Positions 34,820 to 45,463 of a DNA stretch of 64,000 bases are shown piece after piece. Both the position numbers and the translations under genes were made by a program. Numbering within the stretch: the stretch's first letter is position 1; every line of letters starts with the position of its first letter. A model generated the notes under the pieces. That model made no database searches, was not told the DNA's origin, and saw only the letters and a program-made list of their open reading frames with translations. Source of the DNA: Paenibacillus mucilaginosus 3016 (lineage in GTDB: Bacteria; Bacillota; Bacilli; Paenibacillales; NBRC-103111). The stretch is from the NCBI RefSeq assembly GCF_000250655.1, contig NC_016935.1, positions 5,350,001 to 5,414,000 of the forward strand. Reading direction: 5' to 3'.

Positions 34820-34869
34820 GAAAAAAGATGTCTTCCGGAGCAGCAGGTGCTGCCTTGGAAAGACACCTC
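34820..34869 (-). terminator. terminator-like hairpin upstream of cysJI
   Basis: Minus-strand stem AGGTGTCTTTCC / GGAAGACATCT with inner GCAGCA/TGCTGC, followed by TTTTTTCTTTG. It could be the second terminator of the Calx-beta gene, or an attenuator in an extended cysJI leader. No SAM (S-box) or T-box consensus is recognisable around it. Confidence 0.72.
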
Positions 34870-34981
34870 AAACCGGGTCATCAGGGGCCGGGTTCTCATA
34901 AAGATCCGTGGTCCCCCTGCTCACGGATTCATAATCCGGCATGATCCTGTCCGCTCCCTGCACCGATCGATCATTACACGG

Positions 34982-35012
34982 CAAAGCCCGCCATCTCAGA
35001 GACGGCGGGCTG
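34982..35012 (-). terminator. hairpin after the Calx-beta gene
   Basis: Stem AGCCCGCC / GGCGGGCT with an extra CTC/GAG pairing, 33 bases after the stop of the Calx-beta gene. The following T-run is short (TTT), so termination may rely on the second hairpin at 34820-34869. Confidence 0.65.
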
Positions 35013-35044
35013 CTTGCGCTGCCGGAGGGCTCCCGATTACCGGA

Positions 35045-36583
35045 TCAATACCGGGGCCATGGCCACGGACTCGGCCAATAGATCGGATCGCGGTCATACA
35101 GGGACACAATCATTCTCGGACGCTCCCCGAGTTCAGCGCCGCCCGGGCTCGACAGTTCCACGGCAAAATACTCGTAGTATTCTTTGATCCCGTCGTCGAG
35201 CAGGGACACGGTCAGCGTCTTCGAAGCTTCGCCCGCTGCGAACTCCAGCGTACCGGACGCGGCACGGTAATCGCGGCCGTCCAAAGCGGTGTGGTCCTTC
35301 GTCGCGTACTGGACGCTCGCCGCTTCATTCGTGCTGCCCGTGCGCGTGACGGTCAGCGTCACCGTACCGTCCTCCTCATAAGCGCTCTTGGTATACGCGC
35401 TGAACTCGATCCGGCTGGAAGGGTCGTTATCCTGAATCGTCACGTCGCTGCGGACGAGGGAGCCCAGCACCCCTCCGTTCGACGCCGATGTCAGCAGGAC
35501 GGCGAACTGTTCGTTTCCTTCATGCACCGCATCTTCATAGACAGGCGCCTCAATCCACTTTTCCGTCTCCCCATCGCCAAAATAAAGCTGTCCGCCGGTG
35601 CCTCCGAAGTCGGCTCCTTCGGCCGCCGTACCGCTCTCTATGCGGTAATCGACCGCAACCTCCCCGTCAGCGCCGCCATGGCGGAGCACCCGGATCGGCG
35701 CTGTACCGCTTCCTTCGTCGACGGTGTAAGCGGCCGACTCCAGCTGGAACTCGCCCGGCTGGTCAGGTACATAAGGATCGTTATCGGCGATGGTGACCTC
35801 CGCCGTGCCCGATTCGATGGACGTTTCGCCGCTGGCCCCAAACAGCGAGACGGAGAACGACTCGTTCTCCTCGTGCTCGCTGTCGTCGAGGATCGGAACC
35901 TGGAGCACGGCCAGACGCTCGCCCGGCGCGAAGTTCAGGGTGCCGCTGAACGCCGAATAATCCTGGTCTTCGCCCGCAGAGCCGCCGGATGCCGCATACT
36001 GGACCGAGATGTTGTCCGCCGCGCCGCCCGAGCGGACCACCTGCAGCCCCACATAGCCTTCGGATTCTCCAACCGTATAAGAAACGGGATCGAACGAAAG
36101 CACGCTCGGCGGATCCGGAATCCAGCTGTCGTTGTCGGCAATGGATACAGCGGCCGAAGAATAGGTGCCGAGCTCGGCACCGGCTGTCGGATTCGACAGC
36201 AGCACGGAGAACGATTCGTCCCCTTCCGTCTCGCCGTCGTCGTAGATGGCGACATCGACCGTCTTCACCGTCTCGCCGTCCGCGAAGACAAGGGTGCCGG
36301 AGCCCGGACCATAGTCGCTCTCCGCATAGGCCGAACTGTCTGCCGTCGTGTAATCAACGGACGCCTCCCCGCTTGCGCCGCCCTCTCTGCGGACGGTCAA
36401 TGTAACGATGCCGGCATCTTCCCCAGCCGTATAATAGTCGCTCTCGAACGTAAATTGCCCTGCCGGCGATTCGGCATGAGAAACAGAGCTTCCGCCGTAA
36501 GGAATGAGCATCGCGGATGCCAGCAGCATTACGCCGAGCTTGCGGCGCAGGGACTGCGGCTGCAGAACCTTCAATTCTTTCAT
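35045..36583 (-). CDS. secreted Calx-beta repeat protein
   Basis: 512 residues from the third of three consecutive ATGs, which is 8 bases from GGAGG. Signal peptide (about 1-38: basic start, VMLLASAMLIPYGG, cleavage near SHAES). Four Calx-beta domains follow at about 40-150, 160-265, 275-380 and 390-500, each with the GTLVFADGETVKTVDVAIYDD-type strand pair and ending in I-x-DND or Y-DRD calcium-site residues. Calx-beta domains bind Ca2+ and occur in adhesion proteins. No sortase motif or S-layer domain is present, so it is probably released or bound by the domains themselves. Ends in RDPIYWPSPWPWPRY, a Trp/Pro tail of unknown role. Confidence 0.87.
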   Translation of the reverse strand: MKELKVLQPQSLRRKLGVMLLASAMLIPYGGSSVSHAESPAGQFTFESDYYTAGEDAGIVTLTVRREGGASGEASVDYTTADSSAYAESDYGPGSGTLVFADGETVKTVDVAIYDDGETEGDESFSVLLSNPTAGAELGTYSSAAVSIADNDSWIPDPPSVLSFDPVSYTVGESEGYVGLQVVRSGGAADNISVQYAASGGSAGEDQDYSAFSGTLNFAPGERLAVLQVPILDDSEHEENESFSVSLFGASGETSIESGTAEVTIADNDPYVPDQPGEFQLESAAYTVDEGSGTAPIRVLRHGGADGEVAVDYRIESGTAAEGADFGGTGGQLYFGDGETEKWIEAPVYEDAVHEGNEQFAVLLTSASNGGVLGSLVRSDVTIQDNDPSSRIEFSAYTKSAYEEDGTVTLTVTRTGSTNEAASVQYATKDHTALDGRDYRAASGTLEFAAGEASKTLTVSLLDDGIKEYYEYFAVELSSPGGAELGERPRMIVSLYDRDPIYWPSPWPWPRY

Positions 36584-36603
36584 CATCATTTCCTCCGTTC
36601 ACT

Positions 36604-36947
36604 TCACAGCTTGGCTTGGCACTTCCCTTGGCTCAGGATAGCGGCCAGAGAAAACATACCATGAGAGTGAAGGACCGGATAAGTATCCATAAGTATACAT
36701 TTTGGCGGAGCGCAGGAAGCTCGGGCTGAGATCCCCTGGCGAAGCCGCAGAATCCGGGGATCATCCAACGGGGGCGGACCGGACGCTCCTGTCTCATGGC
36801 TGTCCGCTGTACGGGAACCCGTTCCCGAGCGGCATCCGTACTCATGAAGTCCATGCCGGCGCGGCCGGTCCACTGCCCTGCCAGCCCAGTACAAGACTCT
36901 CTTTCAGCGCGCTCCCTTCGGGCCGGAACAACCCGGTCCGCACCCAT
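36604..36947. other. intergenic region without recognised genes
   Basis: Spacer between the divergently transcribed Calx-beta and clpE genes. Open frames here are Arg/Pro-rich shadows without ribosome-binding sites. The Calx-beta promoter must lie in it but no convincing boxes were found. The clpE promoter begins at 36948. Confidence 0.5.
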
Positions 36948-36975
36948 TTGACAAATGTTGAAGCTTGATTATAAT
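36948..36975 (+). promoter_or_regulatory. sigma-A promoter of clpE
   Basis: TTGACA, 16-base spacer, TATAAT: both boxes are perfect. It is immediately followed by the CtsR heptad repeats, so repressor binding would overlap the transcription start. Confidence 0.9.
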
Positions 36976-36988
36976 AAAGATCAGACAA

Positions 36989-37027
36989 GGTCAAAGTCAA
37001 ATAAGATCAAAGTCTAAAATAGTCAAA
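36989..37027 (+). promoter_or_regulatory. CtsR operator array upstream of clpE
   Basis: Repeated GTCAAA-type heptads: GGTCAAA (36989), GTCAAAT (36996), GATCAAA (37005) and AGTCAAA (37021). These match the CtsR direct-repeat motif (A/GGTCAAA-NAN-A/GGTCAAA). CtsR represses clp genes and is released by heat or protein stress, so clpE is predicted to be stress-induced. Confidence 0.82.
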
Positions 37028-37115
37028 CCGTTTGCCTGCGGAACGCCGCTCTTCGGCGTCGTCCGTACCGATATTTGGATATAAAAATAACTTTACATTA
37101 TTGGAGGTAGAAGCC

Positions 37116-39254
<2,139 letters not shown>

Positions 39255-39317
39255 GCATGCAGCGCTTGTCATGAGGATTCCTGAATCATCAGCACATTCA
39301 TATCCTTTAGTAAAAAT

Positions 39318-39341
39318 GGGCGGCCGCTTGGCTGCCCTTTT
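39318..39341 (+). terminator. terminator of clpE
   Basis: Stem GGGCGGCC / GGCTGCCC with a 4-base loop, followed by TTTT. It is 64 bases after the clpE stop. Confidence 0.75.
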
Positions 39342-39462
39342 GATCGTTTCCTGAGGGAAAAGGGGTTATTTTCCTGCGTCCAGCTGCCGATAGTAAGCTA
39401 AGAGGCTGAGACACTGCAACATCCCGATAGCAGCCGAGATCCAGTCAAGAAAGGTGTGGACC

Positions 39463-40782
39463 ATGAGAAAGTCAACCCAAAAGAGCATTCTCGCCGTACT
39501 CGGCACCACTTTACTTGCCGGCGCCGTCGGATGCAGCCATCCGGCCGGCCGGAACGCGCAGCAGACAGAGCATCCGGAAGACGTCACGCTGAAATTTATA
39601 TGGTGGGGCTCCGAAAGCCGGAAAGAAAGCACACTGAAAGTGATCGAGCTTTACCGGAAGGAACATCCTCATATTCATTTTGAAACCGAATCCCTTGCGA
39701 ATACCGGGGCGGTCGCGACTCAGTTGGCGGTACAAACCTCCGGCCAGACTACCGCGGACATCATCCAGGCGGATTATAATTTCATCTATGATTATATTAA
39801 CCGCGATCTCATCGAGCCCTTGAATGCGTTTACGGAGGACGGCACCCTGAATCTGTCGGATATGGATAAGTCTTATCTGCTTCCCGGTACGAAGGACGAT
39901 CAGTTATATGCCATGCCTATAGGGAACAATTCGACGATGCTGATCTATGACCCGCAGTTATTGACAAGCGCTGGGGTTCCCGTACCCCAAGAAGAATACA
40001 CGATCGACGAGCTTTATCAAACCCTGAAGCTCTTGAAGCAAAAGATCGGCAGGCCGGACTTTTATCCCCTCGGGAACATGATTGATGTCTTCTATTACCT
40101 CAGAGCCCGTGGAGCCTCCATGTACAACAAAGAAGGCACCGCCCTGGGTTATCAGGATGACCGGCTGATGGCCGATTTTTTCGCCTTGAACAAGCAGTGG
40201 CGGGATGAAGGGCTGCTCGGAGGGTCGTCTGCGGTTGCCGGTAATGATAAGAATCATCCGATCGTCTCCGGCCATGCCGCTTTTTATTCCGTGGCGACCA
40301 ACGCCGTCTCCTCCTTAAGCAAACTCGCAGGCCGTCCCTTAAAGCTCCTCCCTTATCCTGAAGTCCCGGGAGGACAAACAGGCCATTTTATCAAGCCGTC
40401 CATGTTCCTGGCTCTGTCGTCCTATTCCAAGCATAAAAAAGAAGCGGCCGCGTTCATGAACTTCTTCCTGAACAGCGAAGCGGCGAATGATATCCTGAAA
40501 GGAGAGCGAGGCGTTCCTGTGTCGGGCAAAATTGCTGCGAGACTGTCCGCGAATCTCGATGAAGCCGGCAAAGAGCAGTACCGGATTCTCGATTACCTGA
40601 AAACACGCTCCAAGCCGATCGATGCCCCTTACCCCTCCAGTCACGTGGTGGTCAGCAAGGCTTATGAACTGGCCTTGAAGCAGGTCACCGATGGGAAATT
40701 GACTCCGGAGCAGGCCGCCAAGCAGTACGGCGAGCAGGCCAAGGTCTACCTGGGCGGAGCCAAGGAGGGTGCCGGCAAATGA
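39463..40782 (+). CDS. extracellular solute-binding lipoprotein (family 1, sugar-type)
   Basis: 439 residues from the ATG at 39463, with AAAGGTG upstream. Lipoprotein signal with lipobox AVGC (about Cys24). The mature protein matches carbohydrate-type binding proteins: [34 protein letters not shown] at the N-terminus and [23 protein letters not shown] near the C-terminus. No permease or ATPase genes are adjacent. Instead its stop codon overlaps the start of the chemoreceptor gene by 4 bases, so it probably presents ligand to that receptor, or serves both uptake and taxis with a permease encoded elsewhere. Ligand unknown. Confidence 0.9.
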   Translation: MRKSTQKSILAVLGTTLLAGAVGCSHPAGRNAQQTEHPEDVTLKFIWWGSESRKESTLKVIELYRKEHPHIHFETESLANTGAVATQLAVQTSGQTTADIIQADYNFIYDYINRDLIEPLNAFTEDGTLNLSDMDKSYLLPGTKDDQLYAMPIGNNSTMLIYDPQLLTSAGVPVPQEEYTIDELYQTLKLLKQKIGRPDFYPLGNMIDVFYYLRARGASMYNKEGTALGYQDDRLMADFFALNKQWRDEGLLGGSSAVAGNDKNHPIVSGHAAFYSVATNAVSSLSKLAGRPLKLLPYPEVPGGQTGHFIKPSMFLALSSYSKHKKEAAAFMNFFLNSEAANDILKGERGVPVSGKIAARLSANLDEAGKEQYRILDYLKTRSKPIDAPYPSSHVVVSKAYELALKQVTDGKLTPEQAAKQYGEQAKVYLGGAKEGAGK

Positions 40783-42479
40783 AGAAATCCAAGGGATTCA
40801 CGATTCAAAGAAAGCTGTACGGAGGGTTCGGACTGGTCCTCTTCCTGCTCGCCGTCATGTCGACGATCAGCTATGTGTATCTGGTCAAAGTGAATGACTC
40901 TTATACCGAATTGATCAAGCACCAGTCGAAAACCCTTCAGCTCATCAAGGATCTGAACATTGCCGTCGAGAGCGAAAGCTCCCATCTGAACAAGTACCTG
41001 ATCACCGGAGATCCCAAGCAGGTGGATGCTTTTCAACAATCGCAGAGCCGCTTTGCAGCTGCTCTGACCCAGCTGAAGACCTTGATCACAGACCGGGACG
41101 ATAAGCAGATCCTGGCGGGCCTTGACCTGCTGCAGGGTCAATTCAGCTCCGCCGCCATGCAGATGATCGATGCCAAAAAACAGGATAACACCAAAGCGTT
41201 CGTTGACATCTCCGTCGCTCAGGGTCCGGTGCTGGATGCCTTTACGACCTCGGCCAACCGGTTCGTCGAGCGAAAGCAGGCAGCCTTGGATGTGCAAGCA
41301 TCCGCTACCTTCGAGGAGGTCGAACGGACCAAAAGCCTGGTCATTCTTCTGACGGTTATCACCTTATTGGCAGGTGCGGCAGCCACTGTAACGATCAGCC
41401 GAATGATCTCCATTCCGATCATCAAGCTGCAAGCCATGGCCTCCAAGATCGCGCACGGCGATCTCCGGGAAACGAACGTAGTCGTAAAGAACAGCGACGA
41501 GATCGGAGATCTGGCCAAAGCATTCAACCTGATGGCGGGCAATCTCAGGAGCCTGATTCAAGAGGTCGGCACCAATGCCGAACAAGTGGCGGCTTCCTCC
41601 GAGCAGCTTACCGCAAGTGCGGAACAAACCGGACAGGCCACCGAGCATGTCGCCCATATCACCGAGAGCCTGGCGGAAGGAACCGAAAAGCAGGTCGGTA
41701 CGATCACGGAGAGCGTATCGCTTGTGCATAAGATGGATGTCGAAGCAAAGAACATCGCTTCACGCGCTTCCCTTGTCACTGCCGCCGTCCAGCAGGCATC
41801 GCAGGTTGCGGCGGAGGGCGGAACAGCCGTTCAGTCGGCCATTCACCAGATGTCCTCAGTGCAAAGCAATGTGGGTGAGATCACTCAAGTCGTTACCTCC
41901 CTCGGCCATAAAACGGATGAGATCGGGCAGATCATCGCCATCATCACCGATATCGCGGCCCAGACCAATCTCTTGTCGCTGAATGCCGCCATTGAAGCGG
42001 CGCGTGCCGGCGAGAGCGGAAAAGGGTTTGCGGTGGTAGCGGGTGAAGTACGCAAGCTGGCCGACCAGACGGCCAGGTCCGGCAAACAGGTGTCCGACGT
42101 GATTCTTGCCATTCAAGCCGAAACGAAACGGGCGATCGAGAAGGTCATCCAGGGGGAAAAAGAAGTACTGGAGGGCATCGGAGCCGTTCATAAGGCCGGC
42201 GAATCCTTCCGTCATATCGAATCTTCCATCCATGAGGTGAACGGTCAGATCAAGGAGGTCTCCGACTCTTCCGCCGGGATGTCCCTCGAAACGAAGCATC
42301 TTGTGGCTGCCTTTGAGGAAATCAACCGGGTAACGCAGGAGGCCGCCAAAGGAACCCACAGCGTCTCCGCCTCGGCCCAGGAGCAGCTCGCAAGTGTAGA
42401 AGAAATCACCGGCTCCTCCAGGGAATTGGCACGCCTTGCCCAGAAACTGCAGGAGAGCATTGAGAAATTCTCCTTCTAA
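40779..42479 (+). CDS. methyl-accepting chemotaxis protein
   Basis: 566 residues. TM1 about 15-35, an extracytoplasmic four-helix-type sensor domain (about 36-188), TM2 about 189-209, HAMP (about 210-262, [20 protein letters not shown]), and the signalling domain (about 280-566) with hairpin tip [51 protein letters not shown], which contacts CheA and CheW. The start overlaps the solute-binding protein stop (ATGA), so the two are made together. The sensor domain is helical and lacks a Cache pocket, which fits indirect sensing through the binding protein (inference). Confidence 0.93.
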   Translation: MKKSKGFTIQRKLYGGFGLVLFLLAVMSTISYVYLVKVNDSYTELIKHQSKTLQLIKDLNIAVESESSHLNKYLITGDPKQVDAFQQSQSRFAAALTQLKTLITDRDDKQILAGLDLLQGQFSSAAMQMIDAKKQDNTKAFVDISVAQGPVLDAFTTSANRFVERKQAALDVQASATFEEVERTKSLVILLTVITLLAGAAATVTISRMISIPIIKLQAMASKIAHGDLRETNVVVKNSDEIGDLAKAFNLMAGNLRSLIQEVGTNAEQVAASSEQLTASAEQTGQATEHVAHITESLAEGTEKQVGTITESVSLVHKMDVEAKNIASRASLVTAAVQQASQVAAEGGTAVQSAIHQMSSVQSNVGEITQVVTSLGHKTDEIGQIIAIITDIAAQTNLLSLNAAIEAARAGESGKGFAVVAGEVRKLADQTARSGKQVSDVILAIQAETKRAIEKVIQGEKEVLEGIGAVHKAGESFRHIESSIHEVNGQIKEVSDSSAGMSLETKHLVAAFEEINRVTQEAAKGTHSVSASAQEQLASVEEITGSSRELARLAQKLQESIEKFSF

Positions 42480-42592
42480 AATTAGGACCAGCGATTCATT
42501 TTTTGACCATTGGAAGGAATTAACTCGGCAGGGGCGAACTAAGACGTTCTTTGGAATCCATCTCTACTTTACAACCCACTCAGGAGGCATCC

Positions 42593-43867
42593 ATGAACAA
42601 GTCGACCGCAATTCTATTCGCCGCTGCAATTCTAACTACAGGTTCCCTGAGCAGTCCGCTAACCCCCGCCCCGCTGCTTCCCGCTGCCGAGGCGGGGGCC
42701 GCGGACCATTCCTTCATCGAAGAGGTGGAAGCGAGATATAAGGCGCTGGAGTCGAAATACAGAGGCCTGTACGATGCAGACTACAAGCAGGCGCACGAGG
42801 CCTATGACGCCTTTTACGACAGCATCCATAACGACCAGCACAGGCTGAACCGTGCGGGGGAAGACGACCTCGCTTATTTGACCGGCTTGCTCGAAGACGA
42901 CCTAAAGGGCTTGAAGGAGCGCTACAGCGGCTCCTCCGCCCGCGACGCGCTGAACGAATACCAGCGGCAGAGCAATCCGAATTCCTCCTCGGGCGCGCTG
43001 TGGGAATACGCCGCAGCGCTGAACGAGAACTACTCTTCGAGCACCCACTGGGAATTCGCCACGGCCATAAATGAGAATTACAGCTCCTCCCTCATGTGGA
43101 ATTATCATAAGGAGATCAATGAGAACTATTCCGGGAGCCTCATGTGGGAGTACAGCAGCGAGACGAATCCGAACTACTCCGGCAGCACCATGTGGGAGCT
43201 GCATAACGAGTCGAACGCGAACTACTCCGGCAGCGTCATGAACCAGTACAAGCTCGGGAATCTGTCGCGGCAGCAGGCCGAAGCCCGGATGAATGAACTG
43301 CTGGTTCAGGGAGAAAAAGATCTGGAAGCGATCCGCGGCGCGGCACTCGCCGGACTGTCCCGCACGCAGCAGGAAACGGTGCAGAAGCTGACGGCGCTGA
43401 GGGATTCCACAGTCAGCCGGATTCTGAAGCAGCGTGCGCAGTCGCTGGAAGAAATCATGGCGGTCCGCAAGCGCCATTTCGGCGGGGAAATCGCGGTCAA
43501 GCCGCTCGCATTCGGCTTTGGCATCCAGGTCGTCATCGACGGGGAGCCGCAGACCTACGAGCAGCCGCCGGTCAACAAGGACGGCAGTATCCTGGTGCCG
43601 ATGCGGGCGATCTTCGAGCGGCTCGGCGCCGTGCTCACCTGGAACGCGCAGGAGCGCTCCGTCACGGCCGTAAAGAAGGAGACGACGGTCTACCTCAAGC
43701 TGGACAGCACGGAGCCGACAGTGAACGGCACGGTGAAGCCGCTCGAGGTGCCCGCACAGCTTGTGAACTCGAACACGATGGTGCCGGTGCGGTTCATCAG
43801 CGAGGCGCTCGGCGCCGAAGTGAGCTGGGATGGAGCCGCCCAGACCGTATATATCCAAACGAAATAA
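42593..43867 (+). CDS. secreted repeat protein with copper amine oxidase N-terminal-type domain
   Basis: 424 residues from the ATG at 42593 with GGAGG upstream. Signal peptide about 1-35 (KSTAILFAAAILTTGS...AEAGA). Helical, charged region about 36-125. Six tandem 16-residue repeats (about 128-223) of the form N-x-N-Y-S-(G/S)-S-x-M-W-(E/N)-Y-x-x-E-x. A coiled coil of about 70 residues (QQAEARMNELLVQGEKDLEAIRGAAL...) follows. The C-terminal PF07833-type domain (about 310-424) shows two stalk units, ILVPMRAIFERLGAVLTWNAQERSVTA and TMVPVRFISEALGAEVSWDGAAQTVYI. Such domains are common on Paenibacillus surface proteins and are not enzymes themselves. Probably cell-wall-associated; function unknown. 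Confidence 0.85.
   Translation: MNKSTAILFAAAILTTGSLSSPLTPAPLLPAAEAGAADHSFIEEVEARYKALESKYRGLYDADYKQAHEAYDAFYDSIHNDQHRLNRAGEDDLAYLTGLLEDDLKGLKERYSGSSARDALNEYQRQSNPNSSSGALWEYAAALNENYSSSTHWEFATAINENYSSSLMWNYHKEINENYSGSLMWEYSSETNPNYSGSTMWELHNESNANYSGSVMNQYKLGNLSRQQAEARMNELLVQGEKDLEAIRGAALAGLSRTQQETVQKLTALRDSTVSRILKQRAQSLEEIMAVRKRHFGGEIAVKPLAFGFGIQVVIDGEPQTYEQPPVNKDGSILVPMRAIFERLGAVLTWNAQERSVTAVKKETTVYLKLDSTEPTVNGTVKPLEVPAQLVNSNTMVPVRFISEALGAEVSWDGAAQTVYIQTK
42974..43261 (+). repeat. six 48-bp coding repeats (16-residue units)
   Basis: Units start at Asn codons every 48 bases: NPNSSSGALWEYAAAL, NENYSSSTHWEFATAI, NENYSSSLMWNYHKEI, NENYSGSLMWEYSSET, NPNYSGSTMWELHNES, NANYSGSVMNQY. DNA identity between neighbours is partial, so the array has diverged under protein-level selection. 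Each unit keeps one aromatic at position 4, Trp10 and an aromatic or Leu at 12. Confidence 0.88.
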
Positions 43868-43900
43868 GGGGGTAGGCTCGAAGGAATCGATAGTCCAGTG

Positions 43901-43943
43901 ATGACAAGGACCCGCAGCTTTACAGCTGACGGGTCCTTGTCAT
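43901..43943. terminator. long hairpin between convergent genes
   Basis: Perfect 14-bp stem ATGACAAGGACCCG / CGGGTCCTTGTCAT with an inner CAGC/GCTG loop hairpin. It lies 34 bases after the repeat-protein stop and 2 bases from the MATE stop. A clear T-run is missing on both strands, but position suggests a shared terminator. Confidence 0.75.
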
Positions 43944-43944
43944 G

Positions 43945-45348
43945 TCAGGATACGGCTGCGGTTGTGACCGCCTCCCTCTCCCCGCTTCCCGTCCGCCAGC
44001 GCCCGGCGGCCCAGCGGCGGCGCATCAGCAGGGCGCGGGTCCACTCGTCAAGAATAAAGGCGGCATAGACGCCGATGATCCCGAGGTCGAACACCGTGAT
44101 ACAGAGCCAGGATACCGGCACGCGGATGCCGATCATGAAGAGCACGCCGAGCTTGGCCGGATAGGCCGGGTCGCCCGCCGCTTTCAGCACATGCTGATAG
44201 ATCATGCACAGGCTGTGAGCGGGCTGGAACAGCAGCATGAGCCAGAGCACCCGGGTGCCTTCGCGGATGACGGCCGGGTCCTCCGTGAAGAGGCCGAGCA
44301 GGGGCTCTGCGGCGAAGGCAGCTCCCGCAGCGGCGGCCGCACAGAGGCCCATCGACCAGCGGATGCTCCGGCGGCATTCGTCCTCCGCCTCGGCCATCCG
44401 TCTGCCTCCGACCAGTCGGCTTACGATAATCTGGGTGCCGACCGCGATCGAAGTCGCAAGCAGAGAGACGATCCCCAGCACGCTGTCCGCATAGACCCGG
44501 GTCGTCAGCGCCGCGATGCCGATCGAGACAATGAACGAAGTGATGATGAGCTGTGAGACATAATAGGCCATATATTCGATGGTGGACGGAATCCCGATCC
44601 GCAGCAGCCTCCGGGCGCAGGCCCCCGCTTCACGGAGGAAGGAAGAGGGCTTCAGCCGCGGACGAAGCGTTCTCTTCGCCACGTACAGGATGGCGGTCAT
44701 CGCCAGCAGCCGGGAGACAACCGTCGACCAGGCTACGCCTTCGAGCCCCAGCTGGGGCAGACCAAACGGCCCGTAGAGCACCAGCGCATTGCCGAGCACA
44801 TGCACAGCGTTCATGCCGATCGAGATCCACATGACTTCACGGGTCAGCCCATAGCTGCGCAGCACCGCGGAGCCCGTCAGCATCACCACTTCCAGGAAAA
44901 GGAAGCTGCCGACGATGCGCAGATACGTTCCGGCCTCGCCCATCATCTCGTCAGGTGTTCCGAGTAGCGTAAGGAAGAAGGCGGCGCCGCCGCCGAGGGC
45001 CAGGCTGATCCCGAGCCCCAGCACCGAATTCATCGCTGCGGCCGTGCAGGCCGCCTGCACCGCCTTTTGCCGCTGCCCGCCCCCCAAATCCTGCGATACC
45101 ACGATCGTCGTTCCCGCGGCCACAAAGCCGAAGAGCATGATAAAGAACTGCAGCAGCTGATTGGCGATCCCCACAGAGGCCACGGCCCGCTCGCTGTAAT
45201 GGCTCAGCATGAGAATATCGAGATTGCCCATAAGCAGATGCAGCAGCATCTCCACCAGGATTGGCCAGGTGATCCGGGCCAGGCTCAGCTCCGGGGTCCC
45301 CGTACTCGTCGTTTGGTTCAACTTTTGGTTTATCGATTCTTCCGTCAT
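43945..45348 (-). CDS. MATE family efflux transporter
   Basis: 467 residues from the ATG at 45348; a TTG 19 codons upstream is possible but would add only a polar tail. Twelve helices. Landmarks: ITWPILVEMLLHLLMGNLDILMLSHYSERAVASVGIANQL and VAAGTTIVVSQDLGGG, as in the NorM branch, distinct from the DinF-like exporter at 29266. It is divergent from a WYL-domain regulator gene, with a 115-base shared promoter region. Substrate unknown. Confidence 0.9.
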   Translation of the reverse strand: MTEESINQKLNQTTSTGTPELSLARITWPILVEMLLHLLMGNLDILMLSHYSERAVASVGIANQLLQFFIMLFGFVAAGTTIVVSQDLGGGQRQKAVQAACTAAAMNSVLGLGISLALGGGAAFFLTLLGTPDEMMGEAGTYLRIVGSFLFLEVVMLTGSAVLRSYGLTREVMWISIGMNAVHVLGNALVLYGPFGLPQLGLEGVAWSTVVSRLLAMTAILYVAKRTLRPRLKPSSFLREAGACARRLLRIGIPSTIEYMAYYVSQLIITSFIVSIGIAALTTRVYADSVLGIVSLLATSIAVGTQIIVSRLVGGRRMAEAEDECRRSIRWSMGLCAAAAAGAAFAAEPLLGLFTEDPAVIREGTRVLWLMLLFQPAHSLCMIYQHVLKAAGDPAYPAKLGVLFMIGIRVPVSWLCITVFDLGIIGVYAAFILDEWTRALLMRRRWAAGRWRTGSGEREAVTTAAVS

Positions 45349-45463
45349 ACTCTCTTGGTCCCCCTTCGGATCGAATGTCCTCAGGGTATCACCGAAAAGT
45401 GCCAAACCCCGTCACCTTTCCATGCTACAATGATTTCATCATCCACCTGGAGGGACCCGCCCG

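Noticed and set aside
34740-34900. SAM (S-box) riboswitch or T-box before cysJI
   Set aside because: No S-box core or T-box sequence could be found; only a terminator-like hairpin and a dyad are visible.
36604-36947. Two minus-strand open frames of about 100 codons between the Calx-beta gene and clpE
   Set aside because: No ribosome-binding site, Arg/Pro-rich shadow-like composition, and mutually overlapping in different frames.
42974-43261. Regular 48-bp repeats as a CRISPR array
   Set aside because: The repeats are in frame, continuous without spacers, diverged between copies and encode a conserved 16-residue unit; no cas genes are present.
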